64,000 bases of DNA, from positions 51,551,001 to 51,615,000 of the forward strand of contig CM074856.1 in assembly GCA_037501455.1 (NCBI GenBank), in the 5' to 3' direction. Source of the DNA: Lantana camara. Taxonomy: Eukaryota > Streptophyta > Magnoliopsida > Lamiales > Verbenaceae. A program made the translations under genes and the position numbers. Below, one piece after another: positions 1 to 11,179 of this stretch; the stretch's first letter is position 1; each line of letters begins with the position of its first letter. The notes below the pieces were generated by a model that had not been told where the DNA came from, did not search any database, and saw only the letters and a program-made list of their open reading frames with translations.

Positions 1-1
1 G

Positions 2-796
2 CAGATACCCAGGTACGCTAAATTTCTCAAAGAACTCTGTTCCAATAAGAGGAAGTTAAAGGGGAATGAAAAGGTAAGTGTGGGGGAAAATGTATCCGAG
101 GTCTTGCAAAAGAAACTCCCTCCTAAGTGCCGGGACCAAGGTATGTTCTCTATACCATGTAAAATTGGAAATTTGGGTATCAAAAAGGCCATGTGTGATT
201 TAGGAGCCTCGATTAATGGTATGCCACTATCCATTTATAATGTACTTAATCTTGGCCCCCTGAAAGGTACAGGTGTAATCATTCAGTTGGCGGATCATTC
301 AATTGTGTACCCAGAGGGTGTCCTCGAGGATGTCTTGGTTCAAGTCAATGATCTAGCCTTCCCGGCAGACTTCTTCATATTAGACACGGAGGATGAAAAC
401 TCTGAGAAATCATCCGATATCCTTTTGGGTCGCCCATTTTTTAGCACGGCTAGGGCTAAGATAGATGTCCACGATGGTTTACTAACCCTTGAGTTTGATA
501 GCGATATGGTTAAATTCAATATGTATGATATGATGAGAAGGCCTGACGAACTTTCTAAAGTGTTTAGCACTGATGTGGTTGATGATTTAACTGAGAAAAT
601 ATTTGAACTAAATAATTTAGAGGCTCTGCACTATGCTCTTTGTCAAAGTTTTAGCACTAAAGAATTATGTGATTTTGCAAGGGAATTTGAAATACCTAGT
701 AAACTCTTTGATGTGGTGCATGAATTGGATGTTTCAAATCCTTTTGTTGGTACTTTATCAAAACTTGAATTGCCTATTTCACAGACTAACCGATAA
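2..796 (+). pseudogene. Athila1 gag C-terminus and aspartic protease (partial)
   Basis: The reading frame is open from base 2, so the coding region enters from the left; the first ATG at 80 is not the true start. Residues around 194-215 nt carry CDLGAS, the Athila/Tat form of the retroviral aspartic protease active site (usually DTG or DSG). It is followed by ILLGRPF, the conserved second protease strand. Protease would process the Gag-Pol polyprotein in virus-like particles. The frame ends at 796. The linker normally found between protease and RT in this family seems largely missing, and RT continues in a different frame, which suggests a small internal deletion near 785-800. Confidence 0.85.
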
Positions 797-1747
797 TGCA
801 AAACCGAAGCCAAGCTCAAGGCCGACTTAACCCACCAATGATAGAAGTCGTTAAAAAGGAGATATTAAAGCTTCTAGATGCAGATGTGATATTTTCGGTT
901 TCAGATAGCGAGTGGGTAAGTCCGGTACAGGTGGTCTCGAAGAAAACCGGCATCACGGTTGTTGAGAATGATGAAGGTGATATGGTACCCACCCGCGTTC
1001 AAAACGGGTGGAGGGTTTGTATGGATTATCGAGGCTTAAATTCTTTAACTAAAAAGGATCACTTCCCTCTCCCTTTTATTGACCAAATGTTAGAACGTTT
1101 AGCCGGTAAATCTCATTATTGTTGTCTTGATGGCTATTCAGGTTTCTATCAAATTCCCGTGGCCCCCGAGGATCAAAGTAAATCCACATTTACATGCTAA
1201 TTTAGGACTTTCGCGTTCAGAAGGATGCCGTTCGGCCTCTGTAATGCTCCGGCAACATTGCAGCGATGTATGGTGAGCATATTCTCTGATTTTGTGGAGC
1301 AAATAATAGAGGTATTTATGGACGACTTTACAGTTTACGGAAATTCTTTTGATGAATGTCTTGAAAATTTGGCTAAAGTTTTGAAAAGATGTTCTGAAAA
1401 TGATTTGGTCTTAAACTTTGAAAAATGCCACTTTATGGTGGATAAGGGAATTATTCTTGGTCACGTGGTTTCTCATAAGGGAATAGAGGTTGATAAGTCA
1501 AAAATAGATGTTGTGAAATCCTTGCCTTACCCCGTCAGTGTACGGGAGATTCGATCTTTCCTTGGCCATGTAGGTTTCTATAGGCATTTTATACAGGATT
1601 TCTCAAAGATCACTAGACCTCTGTGTAAGCTCTTGCAAAAGGAAGTGGAGTTTGATTTCAATGAAGAATGCAAAGAAGCTTTCAATGTGTTGAAGGAAAA
1701 ATTGGTTTCCACACCAATCATGCAACCGCCGAAACTATCCCTTCGAA
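796..1747 (+). pseudogene. Athila1 reverse transcriptase (broken)
   Basis: This is a Ty3-type RT. Visible landmarks are WVSPVQVV, VCMDYRGLN, LDGYSGFYQI, MPFGLCNAPAT and the catalytic MDD (Asp codons 1321-1326). It would copy genomic RNA into cDNA from a tRNA primer. A TAA stop at 1198-1200 falls just before the MPFGLCNAP block, where the family normally has an uninterrupted TCPFGTF-like stretch. A frameshift near 1735-1750 separates RT from RNase H: the RT frame runs off into junk and ends at 1767. The catalytic aspartates survive, but the protein cannot be made as one piece. Confidence 0.85.
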
Positions 1748-3501
1748 ATTATGTGCGACGCAAGTGACTATGCGGTCGTCGCTGTTTTGGGTCAACGAAT
1801 AGACAAAAATCCGCATGTCATTTACTATGCATCTGAGATGCTTGATAACGCGCAAATCAACTACACCACTACGGAAAAAGAACTTTTATCTGTTGTCTTT
1901 GCTTTAGATAAGTTTAGATCATATCTTTTGGGTACTAAAGTGGTTGTTTTCTCTGATCATGCAGTGTTGAAGTTCCTGTTAACGAAGAAGGATGCGAAGC
2001 CCAGGCTGATCTATTGGATCTTACTCCTTCAAGAGTTTGATCTAGAAATTCATGATAAGAAGGGTTCTGAAAATCTCATCGCTGACCATCTGAGCAGGAT
2101 TCCAAGAGAAATTACAAGTTCTAGGCCAATCCGTGACGAGTTTCCTGACGAACAACTTTTTGCAGCGTATGACCGTGAAACACGATCACGTCTTATACCT
2201 CCACCATGGTATATGGACATAGCTAATTACTTAGCATCAGGTATACTGCCTAATACTCTGACTCGTGCTGAAAAGGATAAGATAAAAAGCGACGCAAAAT
2301 ATTTTATTTGGGATGACCCCTTTCTGTGGAAAATTTGTTCCGACCAAATTATCAGGCGTTGTGTTTCTGAGAGTGAGTTTGAATCAATTCTAAAATTTAG
2401 TCACTCTTATGCCTGTGGGGGTCATTTTGGGTCAAAACGAATGGCTTTAAAGGTTCTTGAATGTGGTTTTTTCTGGCCTACCTTGTTTCGAGATGCATAT
2501 CTATTCTGTAAAAACTGTGAAAATTGTCAGAAGACGGGTAACATAGGCCCTAAAAATCAAATGCTTTTGAACCCCATTCAACCTTGCGAAGTTTTTGATG
2601 TCTGGGGTATGGATTTTATGGGCCCGTTCCCTTCTTCTTTTGGTAATTCTTATATACTTTTGGCCGTTGATTATGTTTCTAAATGGGTGGAAGCTAAAGC
2701 CGCCCGGACTAACGATTCAAAAGTGGTTGTAGAATTTGTCAGGTCTAACATCTTCTCTGGGTTTGGAACAGCATGCTCTATTATTAGCGATCGAGGAACA
2801 AACTTTTGCAACCGGTTAGTGAGCTCACTTTTAGCTAAGTATCATGTCACGCACCGGACTTCTACGACGTATCACCCGCAGACTAATGGGCAAGCAGAGA
2901 TATCTAATAGGGAGATCAAGTCTATCCTAGAAAAGACAGTGAATCCGAACAGGAAAGACTGAAGTCAGAGATTAAACGATGCCTTATGGGCGTATCGAAT
3001 AGCGTATAAGAGGCCATTGGGAATGTCTCCCTTCCGAGTTGTTTATGGCAAGGCTTGCCACCTTCCCGTTGAATTGGAACATAGAGCCTTTTGGGCTATC
3101 AAAACATGCAACATGCAAATGGATGCAGCTGGAGAGAAAAGGAAACTTCAGCTTCAAGAGTTAGAAGAGATTTGAAATGACGCTTATGAGAATTCTATAA
3201 TTTATAAATCCAAGACTAAGAAATTTCATGATTTAATGATTTCTAGAAAAAAATTTTAGTGGGTCAGAAAGTCTTACTTTTTAATTCTCGTTTGTGTCTC
3301 TTTCCAGGCAAGCTCGAGTCCCGGTGGACAGGTCCGTTCGTGGTCACGAACATTGCTGCACATGTAGCAATTGAAATCAAGGATTTGAAGAATGGAAATA
3401 TTTTAAAAGTAAACGGGCATCGGCTGAAACCTTTCTATGAATTTTCTGAGCTGTCTGAAATTGAGGATATACGCTTGGAGGCCCCGCCTCCGGCTATTTG
3501 A
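1748..3501 (+). pseudogene. Athila1 RNase H and integrase (broken)
   Basis: RNase H starts at MCDASDYAV (1751) with later landmarks YTTTEKEL and FSDH. Integrase follows: an HHCC zinc region (HSYACGGH, then CENCQ), a core with [14 protein letters not shown] and HPQTNGQAE, so the DDE residues are present, then the C-terminal block ([28 protein letters not shown]) to 3501. In-frame TGA stops lie at 2960-2962 and 3173-3175. The second frameshift is near 3244-3260, beside a run of seven A. RNase H removes the RNA template and integrase inserts the cDNA. Both are inactive here as a polyprotein. Confidence 0.85.
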
Positions 3502-4005
3502 ACACTTCTGATATGCCTCGTCGAGTCCAAGACAATAAACAAGGGCGCTCCTGGGTGGCAACCCAATTTTTGATGACTCAGGCGTCACCTTAGTCCCGTT
3601 TCTTTTGTTTGTTTTCCTTTTTCTTTATTTCTTTGTTCTGCTCTCGTGATTGATTGAAGCTCTCGTATCTTGCAGGAACAAGTCCCATTGCTCAGGTTCC
3701 GGTTTATACAGCACACTGAGTGGAGGTTTGGCCGTACCCAGTAACCATACAATATTTATTTTAGAGGGAAATTGCCTAGCTTTAAAATCAATCAACCACT
3801 TGGAGCCTACTCGAATCGCAACCCTGACCCTTTAATCCGACCCGGAAGATGAACCAACTCAACCCATCTCCCTTAATCGAACCCTAACCCTAACTTGCAA
3901 TTCCACTTTCACCGTCCCCAATTTACAGAGCAAACTTCTCCCTCCTTTCACTGCGGCCAAGCAACCTCCACCTTACCACCGTAGCACAGCCACAACCAAA
4001 CCACC
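3502..4005 (+). other. Athila1 spacer between integrase and ORF1
   Basis: No coding sequence is supported here. A perfect 5-bp stem with a 4-nt loop (TGGGT GGCA ACCCA) lies at 3552-3565, about 50 bp after the integrase stop. I recall a similar gcgct...tgggaggcaaccca block after integrase in other plant Athila/Tat elements. The spacer ends in a C-rich leader just before the ORF1 start at 4006. Confidence 0.6.
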
Positions 4006-5914
4006 ATGGCCAAAAAGAGAAAGCAACCAACCTCTAAATCAACTCCCACATCCCTACCACTGCGGGCGACGGAGAATATGCCACCACCTCCTCAAACCTT
4101 AGATCCACCTCCCGTACCTCCACCGGTAGCCATTGACTTCCCCGTCATCCGTACGGCGACGGATTACTATGCATTCTTGGCGGCTACTGCGCAAGAACGA
4201 GACGCCACTGCCGTCCCTCAACCGCAACAAATTACAACCACCGTGGTGTCCCAGCCCCTTCCGCTGCCTCCACTCACAGCGGCCGAGAGAAAGGCCAAGT
4301 GCCGGATTGACAACCTTGCTACTGCATCTATGGCCGTTGTCGTTTTCGTTCCACCAAAATACCAGCCGCCGGAGTTTGAGGTCCGGTGTTCTTCCCGAAT
4401 TAGGCATGCATCTGGACGTCAAGTGCCACCAAAGCCGCCGGTCCTCATAGATCTGAGCCATCTCCCTTCCAAGAGGCAACGCCGGTTCCCACCTCCCTTA
4501 CCAAAGCTAGTTGCAGAGCCACCTACCACCGTGTCTCCGCTGCGTGCAGCGTCTCCCCAGCCACCTTCTTCAGACACAGCTGCCGGAGTATTTGACACCG
4601 ATGTTGAGTATGTACCACCGCTGGCGGCGCATGATAAGGAAGCAGGGCCATCGCAGTCTTTTTCCCCTCCCTCAGACTCACCAATCTCCCCCGATTTCGA
4701 TTTTGATGAAGATGCATCCCTCCATTCCTTGTCTGATCCTGAATTCACCTTTGAAGGAGAAGAGATCCTCTGTCTAGAACCATTGAGGCGAGTTTCTACT
4801 CATTCTCGCCTGGGTTGTCCACTCCAGCATCCTACCGTTCCACTGGCTGCTTCCGACGAGTCAGAGGGATCAGAGGAGTTTGACGGTGAACCACCAACTC
4901 GCACAAGGAAGCCGAAATTCAATGCATATACCACACCTATTGTGGCAGGTAAGTGTCCTGATTTTGAGACTTTGTGGAAATTAGGCTTATATGGTGATGC
5001 TTGTGAATATATGCATTCGATTGGGTGGTATGAGTTTTTTTATCTTAGATGATCCTATCTATGTGGAGTTGGTTAGGGAATTTTATCTTACGTTTCGATT
5101 TCGGACCCCCAGGACCTTTCATTTGGATACCCCCTGCATAAATTTCACTTTGATGAATACACCTTTTAATATGTCCTTGAATGATTTTAATACTTCCCTT
5201 GGATTTGTGGCTGCGTCTGATTTACAAAATGAGGATTATGTGCACATGCTTAATGATTTTAAAAACGAGCCTGCATTTATTGATAATGACGTTTTTCATG
5301 CTCTTTCTGTCCCAGGGACCCCTGCATATCATTCTAAAAAGTCTAGGGATTTTAATTTAGTGGACCCCACATTGAGATATTTGCATAGGTTTATTTCTTC
5401 TACTTTTTCTAACAGGACTAGTGGGTTGGGTGTTGTCACTAAAACCGAATTATTCTTTTTATGGGGAATGGAACAGAAAAGGAAAATTAACCTTGGCCTT
5501 TGGTTAGCTATTACATTTAGGGATGTCAAACGTGGCCGACGTGAGTTGAGTCTAGGACATGTTATCACACACTTGGCACGTGGTTTGAACTTGATTGATC
5601 TTAATATGCCTAATTTCACTATTGCTGGTCCCATGTCCCCTCTTGATCTTTATAGTTTAGATAATATGTATATGTTAGTCAAAACCGAGGAAGGTTTCTC
5701 TATTTCCCCTGCAGGGTTGACGCCGGACGATGTCCCGCGAGTTTTTCCAAAGAAAGATGGTCCCCCCGTTGAGCAGCAGCGTCCCACGGCTGTTCGTGAC
5801 TTGCAAATACGATTGGAGCGAGTCGAGCGTGAAGTGATTGAGCTCCGGGAGTCGACTAACAGGAAACTGGACATCATCTTGGCCTCTCTGGGCCACAGGC
5901 AGCCCCTAAACTGA
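4006..5914 (+). pseudogene. Athila ORF1 (Athila1 copy, one frameshift)
   Basis: This is the extra gene after integrase typical of Athila elements, sometimes called env-like; its function is not established. The ATG at 4006 lies in a good plant context (ccaccatgg). Residues ~1-290 are basic, then proline-rich and acidic low-complexity sequence. The conserved Athila ORF1 domain follows, from about nt 4940 (AGKCPDFETLW) to about 5660. The C-terminus (about 5790-5900) is a charged heptad-like stretch predicted to form a coiled coil. Frame 1 ends at 5052 and frame 2 continues from about 5030; the shift falls in a T run at 5035-5041. No other stop interrupts the ~635 codons, so ORF1 is far better preserved than pol. 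Confidence 0.8.
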
Positions 5915-6861
5915 CGTAGTCGCGCCCCTCGCTTTCAGGGAAGTTCCTCATTTAAAATTCATCTTTATTACAATGGTACTTTGCATGTTTTAAGTGTGGG
6001 GGAGGGATATACGAGCTGAGTTCACTTTTTTAAGCTCGTTTGACTGAATTTGGGAGTATTTTCATGGTTTTTGCTTGTACATAGCTGCTGTGTCTATTTT
6101 TCTAGAGAAGGGGAGATCTTTGTTGTTGATGAATAATTGATTTCCAGCTTGAACGTGATTTCCTAAGTTTGAACTTTGAATATTTGCTAGAACATTGTGA
6201 ACAACTGTATGCACCTTGATTAGTTAGTGTGGCTTCATGCCTTTATTCCTTGCTCACTTCTTGAACAAATCATGTACTTTGCTTAGGCGAATTGGATGAA
6301 CTTTTTCAATTAAGGACTGAAATTTGACTAAAGTGCACTTTAATTCCCTTCGAGGCGAAATAGATTAATTAACTATTGACTTGGGAAGTGACAAAGGCAT
6401 TCATGTCGGTGTTTCTAGTCTTTTTTGTCTTTTTTTCACTATATAACAATGCCCTTTTGGCCCCGCTGTGCCTGAGTATTGTGCTAAATTTCTTTCTTAG
6501 CCATGTTACAAGCCAAAAGCACAATACGGATTTCCTCCCCTGTCTTCTTAACATCTTGCTTACTCGTTCGTTTTTTTTTTTGGGAATGCTTGTTAGATGT
6601 CTGGACTCCTTTTGGAAATTGGGATAAATTGAGAGTTTCATTATGAGAGGAAAGAAACAGTTGAGTGAAAAGAATGAAATAAAAAAAAAAAAGTGAGTCA
6701 AAGACGAAAAAAAAAAAAAAACAGAACAATGCAAAAAAGAAGAAAAAAAGAAGAAAATGAAAAGAATAGAATATTGTGATAAAAAGAGTTATGAAAAGAA
6801 AGTGAATGTTCTATACAAAAAGGGTGGGGGAAATCTTCGTATTTGGGGGTCTTTTTGGGAA
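5915..6861 (+). other. Athila1 3' untranslated region, left part
   Basis: This is non-coding. A polypurine-like motif (aagtgtgggggagg) lies at 5993-6006. A strongly A/G-rich tract spans about 6655-6790, followed by a second polypurine-like motif around 6821-6833. The Copia1 target site (gatac, 6862-6866) ends this part, which continues at 16547. Short open frames in the A-rich tract are low-complexity artefacts. Confidence 0.65.
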
Positions 6862-6866
6862 GATAC

Positions 6867-9173
6867 TGTTGGGATTAATGCCCTGAAAATCCAATTATAT
6901 TGTAAATATTTTGGATTAATAAAACTGAAATTAAAGCAAGTTATGAGTATTTTACAAATTTAATAATTAATGACGTGTGACGGTATTTTTATATGAAATG
7001 TGTTTCATAGGAAAAGACTTTAAATACCAAGAATCACGTGTCATTAAAGTTCTAGTCAGTATGATAAGAAGATGTTCTTATCGAGACTATAATGTGTTAT
7101 ATAAGATGATTAGTCATTCGTCATAGGGAAATGGAGTTTCCAATTATAACACATTGATGACTTTCAATGAGATTGGAAACATCGAACTGGACCACTGAGA
7201 TTGTTCATTTTATACTGCTATCTAAAATGAACAGAATCTCGGAAGCATTAGACTCTTAATCCTGGCAGTGTTTCTACTTTAGGCATGTAGTGTTAATCAC
7301 TGTGATGTACTCAGAAGTGAGGTCTCGATAACGGGTGGCCAAAATACTTTGTACGTTCGGTGATTGCATGAAATGTGCTAGAGAGAAATATTGATCGAGG
7401 AATCTGTAGCCTTGCTGGAAGGTTTAAAGATATCCCTGAAATAGATTTGCAAAAGTTCGAATTAAAACTTTGGCCAAAGTACTTCGTGTGTGCGTCACCG
7501 AAGTTGTATGTTGAATGTGTTTCACATACAGGGAATTTGAACTTAAGGCGAATCAAGAAATTTCAGATTGGAAGTGAAAAATAAATGATAGTACTATTGA
7601 TTTATTTTTCATGGATATTTGTATAGAGGAGTCAAATGCAAAATTATTCTAGATCGAGAAATTCGTGAATAATTTAATTAATTTTAGAGTTCAACAATAT
7701 TTATTTAGTGGAATTAAATATTGTTAAACGGTAATCAATTATTGTCATGGGATGATAATAGATTGACCCGTTTGGAGCTAAGATTAATTAGTCCTGCAGG
7801 TCCCCCCGCAAGCCCCAACGAAGATCAAAGAGAAAATATTAAAAAGAGAGAGAGAAATGATTTTTCAAAGTGTTTGAAAATAGCCAAGGAATTTATTTTG
7901 AGAAAATAAATTAAATTCCAAAGAGTTGGAAATGCACGAAATTTTATTTTGGAGAAAATAAAATTTTTCGAAAAAAAAAAAAAAGGTTTTTTGATGACGT
8001 GGTGAAATGCTGACGTGGCAGGTGACGTGTCACGCCACGTCAGCGGGTCAGCGCCAAGTGGCGCTGACTGGGCGCCACATGGCACGCCTCGTGGACAGCC
8101 AGGATTGTGCCACGTCAGCGAGAAAGAACGGCCCAGATTGTGTTGACTGAAAAGTCAACGGGTCGTGGAGGCGGGTCATCGGTTCTGGTCACCGGGTAGG
8201 GCCGGGTTCGGTTAGAACCGACCCTGACACGTGGCAGAATCACAGCGTGCCACGTCGCCCAGAGCTGGACCAGGATTGAACCGACCGGTTCATAGCTGAA
8301 CCGGTCTAAACCGCCGGGCCGCCGATCGGACCAGATGAACCGGACACGTGGCACCTACTCGTGCCAGCGTGTGGTTCACGCGCGCCAACACACAGCCGCC
8401 ACATGGGCGGCGCGTGTGGGCGCGTCCCGGACCCGTTCGGCGCGTGCTGCGCGTCGTTGGACTCGTGGCGACACGTGCTACGACGTAGTGTCCTTGGATT
8501 TGATGAACCCGGCGGCTAAGGACACGCGACAGCTCTCTTTCCTTCGAATTGACCTTTTTACCCCTCAAATTGGCCTATAAATAGGCTGTGCTGAATTCTA
8601 TTTTTCTGCATTCCTTTTGAAATGTTTTTGGCAGCCATTCAATGCCTCTCGGCTCTCTCTCTCCCACTTGATTAATTAATCTTTAATTAGATTAATTAAT
8701 TACTTAATTAGGTGGTTATATAATTAATATATAATCCACTTAATTATTAGAAAATAGGGATTTTCAGTTTTTAGAAAAAAAAAGTTTTTTTTCTGAAAAA
8801 TATTTTCTCAAAGTATTTAGGGAAATACTGTCGGAGCCCACACTCCAATTTCTTAATCGGGGATATTACAGGGAAGCTCTGCCGGTTTCACGAGAAGATA
8901 TCGAGGTGCTGGAAAAGTGCCGTTGATAGCCAATTTTGCAGTACGGTAATACTGTTGTGCTGCCAAAATTATTATTTGCATATTGTGATTATATGCTAGA
9001 TGATTTAAAATTATGTTATCGATGCCTGTATATATTAGAGTTATGCTGCCCGATTTATTCCGCTGCTTTATTAAAATATTTTAGAAATATTTTGATAACG
9101 AGGTTATGGCAAAAAATTTTAAATATTACGCTGTACCGTCACTCTGCCTCGGGCCCGCCGCCGCACACCAACA
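6867..9173 (+). repeat. Copia1 5' LTR (2307 bp)
   Basis: It runs from TGTTGGG to CCAACA. A TATA box (tataaata) lies at 8576-8583 inside the short palindrome CCTATAAATAGG. The ~550 bp upstream of it are unusually GC-rich for this window and contain many CACGTG/ACGTGG/CCACGTCA-like bZIP core sites (about 8000-8480). Open frames on both strands here (for example 7311-7556 on -, 8115-8568 on -) recur in the 3' LTR, carry no known domain and are treated as chance. Confidence 0.95.
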
Positions 9174-10288
9174 ACTGGTATCAGAGTGGGGCTCTGATTA
9201 TATACTGGCATTGATAAAACATAAGATGCATAATTTTAAATCTGATACTGTGCACGTAAATTCTGTCAAAGAAGGCTGGGTTTTAAGTGGGACCGTTGTG
9301 ACCCCTCCAGTGTTTCTGGGAATTTGCATGGAATGGTAATTTTCTGGGAATTGATTTCAATAATCTTCCTGGTTAATTACCGAATCAGTAAATATGATTT
9401 AAATTATGTGATAATTTAAAACATATTTATTTAAGGGACCATTAAAAATTTAAAGCGTGATAATTATTTGCAAGCATGCTTTTAATTTTAAAATGGCATG
9501 ATAATATGTGATATTATGCTGCTTTAATTATGCATGATTTATTTAATGTGATTAGATAAATAATATTTAATAGAGATTAAATATGATGCATAATTGGATT
9601 AATATTTTTTGGCCTAAATTAATAAAGAGTTATTAAAGCCTTAAAATATTATTAGGATTATTTAATAATCCTAGTGGGAGCATATTAATTAGATTAATTA
9701 CTTCCAAAATTAATAAGACGCCAAAAGTGATTATTTAATAATCAAAGATAATCCACAAATTCTATAAAATTCAAGTGGGAGCGAGATGAAAAGAGTTGGA
9801 TTCTCACGGCCTCCATTACCCGTCTATAGTATAGTGAATATATACTACTCCCTTCGGCGGGTATGTATTCGCGGCATACAAGATTAGACTTCTACGGATA
9901 GAATGAAATACGGGGAAAGTCAGCTCGACCACGCCTCCGTGGAGTGTCTGATCTACTCGTACGAATTTCTAGGTAGTGGTGTACGCTTGACTAAGTGATG
10001 TATTAACCTCCCTTCGGAGCTATGTTACATTCACTTAGCGGCCAAAGGTTAACGTGGTGGATTAACGTAGTTTGGTAAGAGTTACCTAGATGGCATGTTA
10101 ATTAAGATTAATTCTTGCTTTTCTAAGCGGTTTTCGACCTCGCTTCCGGGGAGTCAACTGCGGTTAGATAAGTCACCATTGTGTAAACAAAAAATGCTTA
10201 CGTGGATTTCATTTATTGGTTCGACGCAAAAGAAGTAAAATATAGAATCATCACTTGCATCTTTTAAAATATTTCAGTTTTAAAAACA
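9174..10288 (+). promoter_or_regulatory. Copia1 5' leader: PBS and four-hairpin array
   Basis: The PBS tggtatcagag (9176-9186) matches the 3' end of initiator tRNA-Met and starts 3 nt after the LTR. The leader then runs ~1.1 kb to the gag ATG. Between about 9834 and 10167 there are four successive inverted repeats with related CTCC/GGAG-type tips: 9834-9872, 9919-9952 (core stem CCACG-CCTC-CGTGG at 9929-9942), 9991-10038 (CTAAGTGA pairs with TCACTTAG, tip CTCC-CTTC-GGAG) and 10123-10167. Their position fits a packaging, dimerisation or translation-control role, which is inference. Confidence 0.75.
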
Positions 10289-11179
10289 ATGACGACCGCT
10301 AGCCCGCTTCAATCGATCCTAAAGGAAAATAGGCTTGAAGGGTCTAACTATGCTGACTGGAAGATGAATCTTGACATCGTGTTTGGTCACGAGAATCTGA
10401 AACAAGTGCTCACTGAACCTTGTCCGGGGGTACCGGAAACTACAGCCAATCAGGATATGAGAAATGCTTATGCCAATTGGATCAAGTCCAATGATTTGGC
10501 TAGGTCTTATATCCTGGCATCTGTCTCCAATGTTCTCAAGCATCAAATGCATGAGATGCCAACTGCTAGGAACATGATGGATCATCTCCATCAAATGTTT
10601 GGAGGACAGAATCGAGCCAAGAGGCTCGAATTGATGCGAAGGCTGTTAGTTACTAAGATGTCTGAGGGATCACCTGTTCAGGATCATGTTATGAACATGA
10701 TGGCTTGCCTGAACGAAATTGAAAGCCTTGGTGCTAAATTTGATGATCTCGGCAAACAGGATATGATCCTATGCTCTCTGCCAAAGTCGTTCGATACATT
10801 CAGGCAAAATTATTCTATGAACAAATTGGATTTTTCTCTGCCTGAATTGATGAACGAACTTAAAGTAGCAGAGGGAGTAATGAAAGTTAAGGGAACTGTT
10901 CTCCTGGCTCAGGCATCGACTTCCACGGCCTCAAAAGCCAACAAGTGGAAAAAGGGAAAGGGAAAGGTTCCCAATCCCAAGAAAAAGGTTAAAAAAAAAA
11001 AAAAAAGAAAGGCAAACCCAGCAAAGGAAAATGTTTCCACTGCGGAGAGAATGGGCACTGGAAGAGGAATTGCCCAAAATACTTAGCAAGTCTTCCTGCT
11101 AAGCCATCTGGACAAGGTATATCGATATCTTGTTTAATTGAATTATGTTTAGTTGGAAGTCCACCAGATTCTTGGTGTG
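10289..11179 (+). pseudogene. Copia1 gag (frameshifted before the zinc knuckle)
   Basis: Gag forms the virus-like particle and binds genomic RNA. The start MTTASPL is typical for this Copia group, and the UBN2/retrotransposon-gag region (about residues 10-210) is intact. A lysine-rich stretch follows, ending in a run of 16 A (10991-11006). After the run the original frame yields a meaningless tail ending at 11086. The zinc knuckle (CFHCGENGHWKRNC, CX2CX4HX4C, from 11032) lies in frame 1, which is also the protease frame and stays open into pol. One base gained or lost in the A run therefore separates gag from its zinc knuckle and pol. This could be a mutation, a homopolymer sequencing error, or slippage. 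Confidence 0.85.

Noticed and set aside
77..93. Polypurine-like aagtgtgggggaaa near the left edge, as a possible central polypurine tract
   Set aside because: It is inside the coding frame and encodes a conserved Athila gag-end sequence (VSVGENV), so the match is most simply protein coding.
3881..3895. Telomere-like ccctaaccctaact
   Set aside because: Only two units; common by chance in plant leaders and not an array.
4099..4777. Overlapping frames on both strands in the ORF1 N-terminal region
   Set aside because: Shadows of the proline-rich ORF1 frame.
7311..8568. Open frames in the Copia1 LTR on both strands, repeated at 14709-15952
   Set aside because: They recur only because the LTR is duplicated, differ by indels between copies, and show no domain.
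9176..9186. tRNA-Met match as a tRNA gene (also 46146-46158 and 52641-52653)
   Set aside because: Only the 3'-end complement is present, directly after each 5' LTR; these are primer-binding sites.
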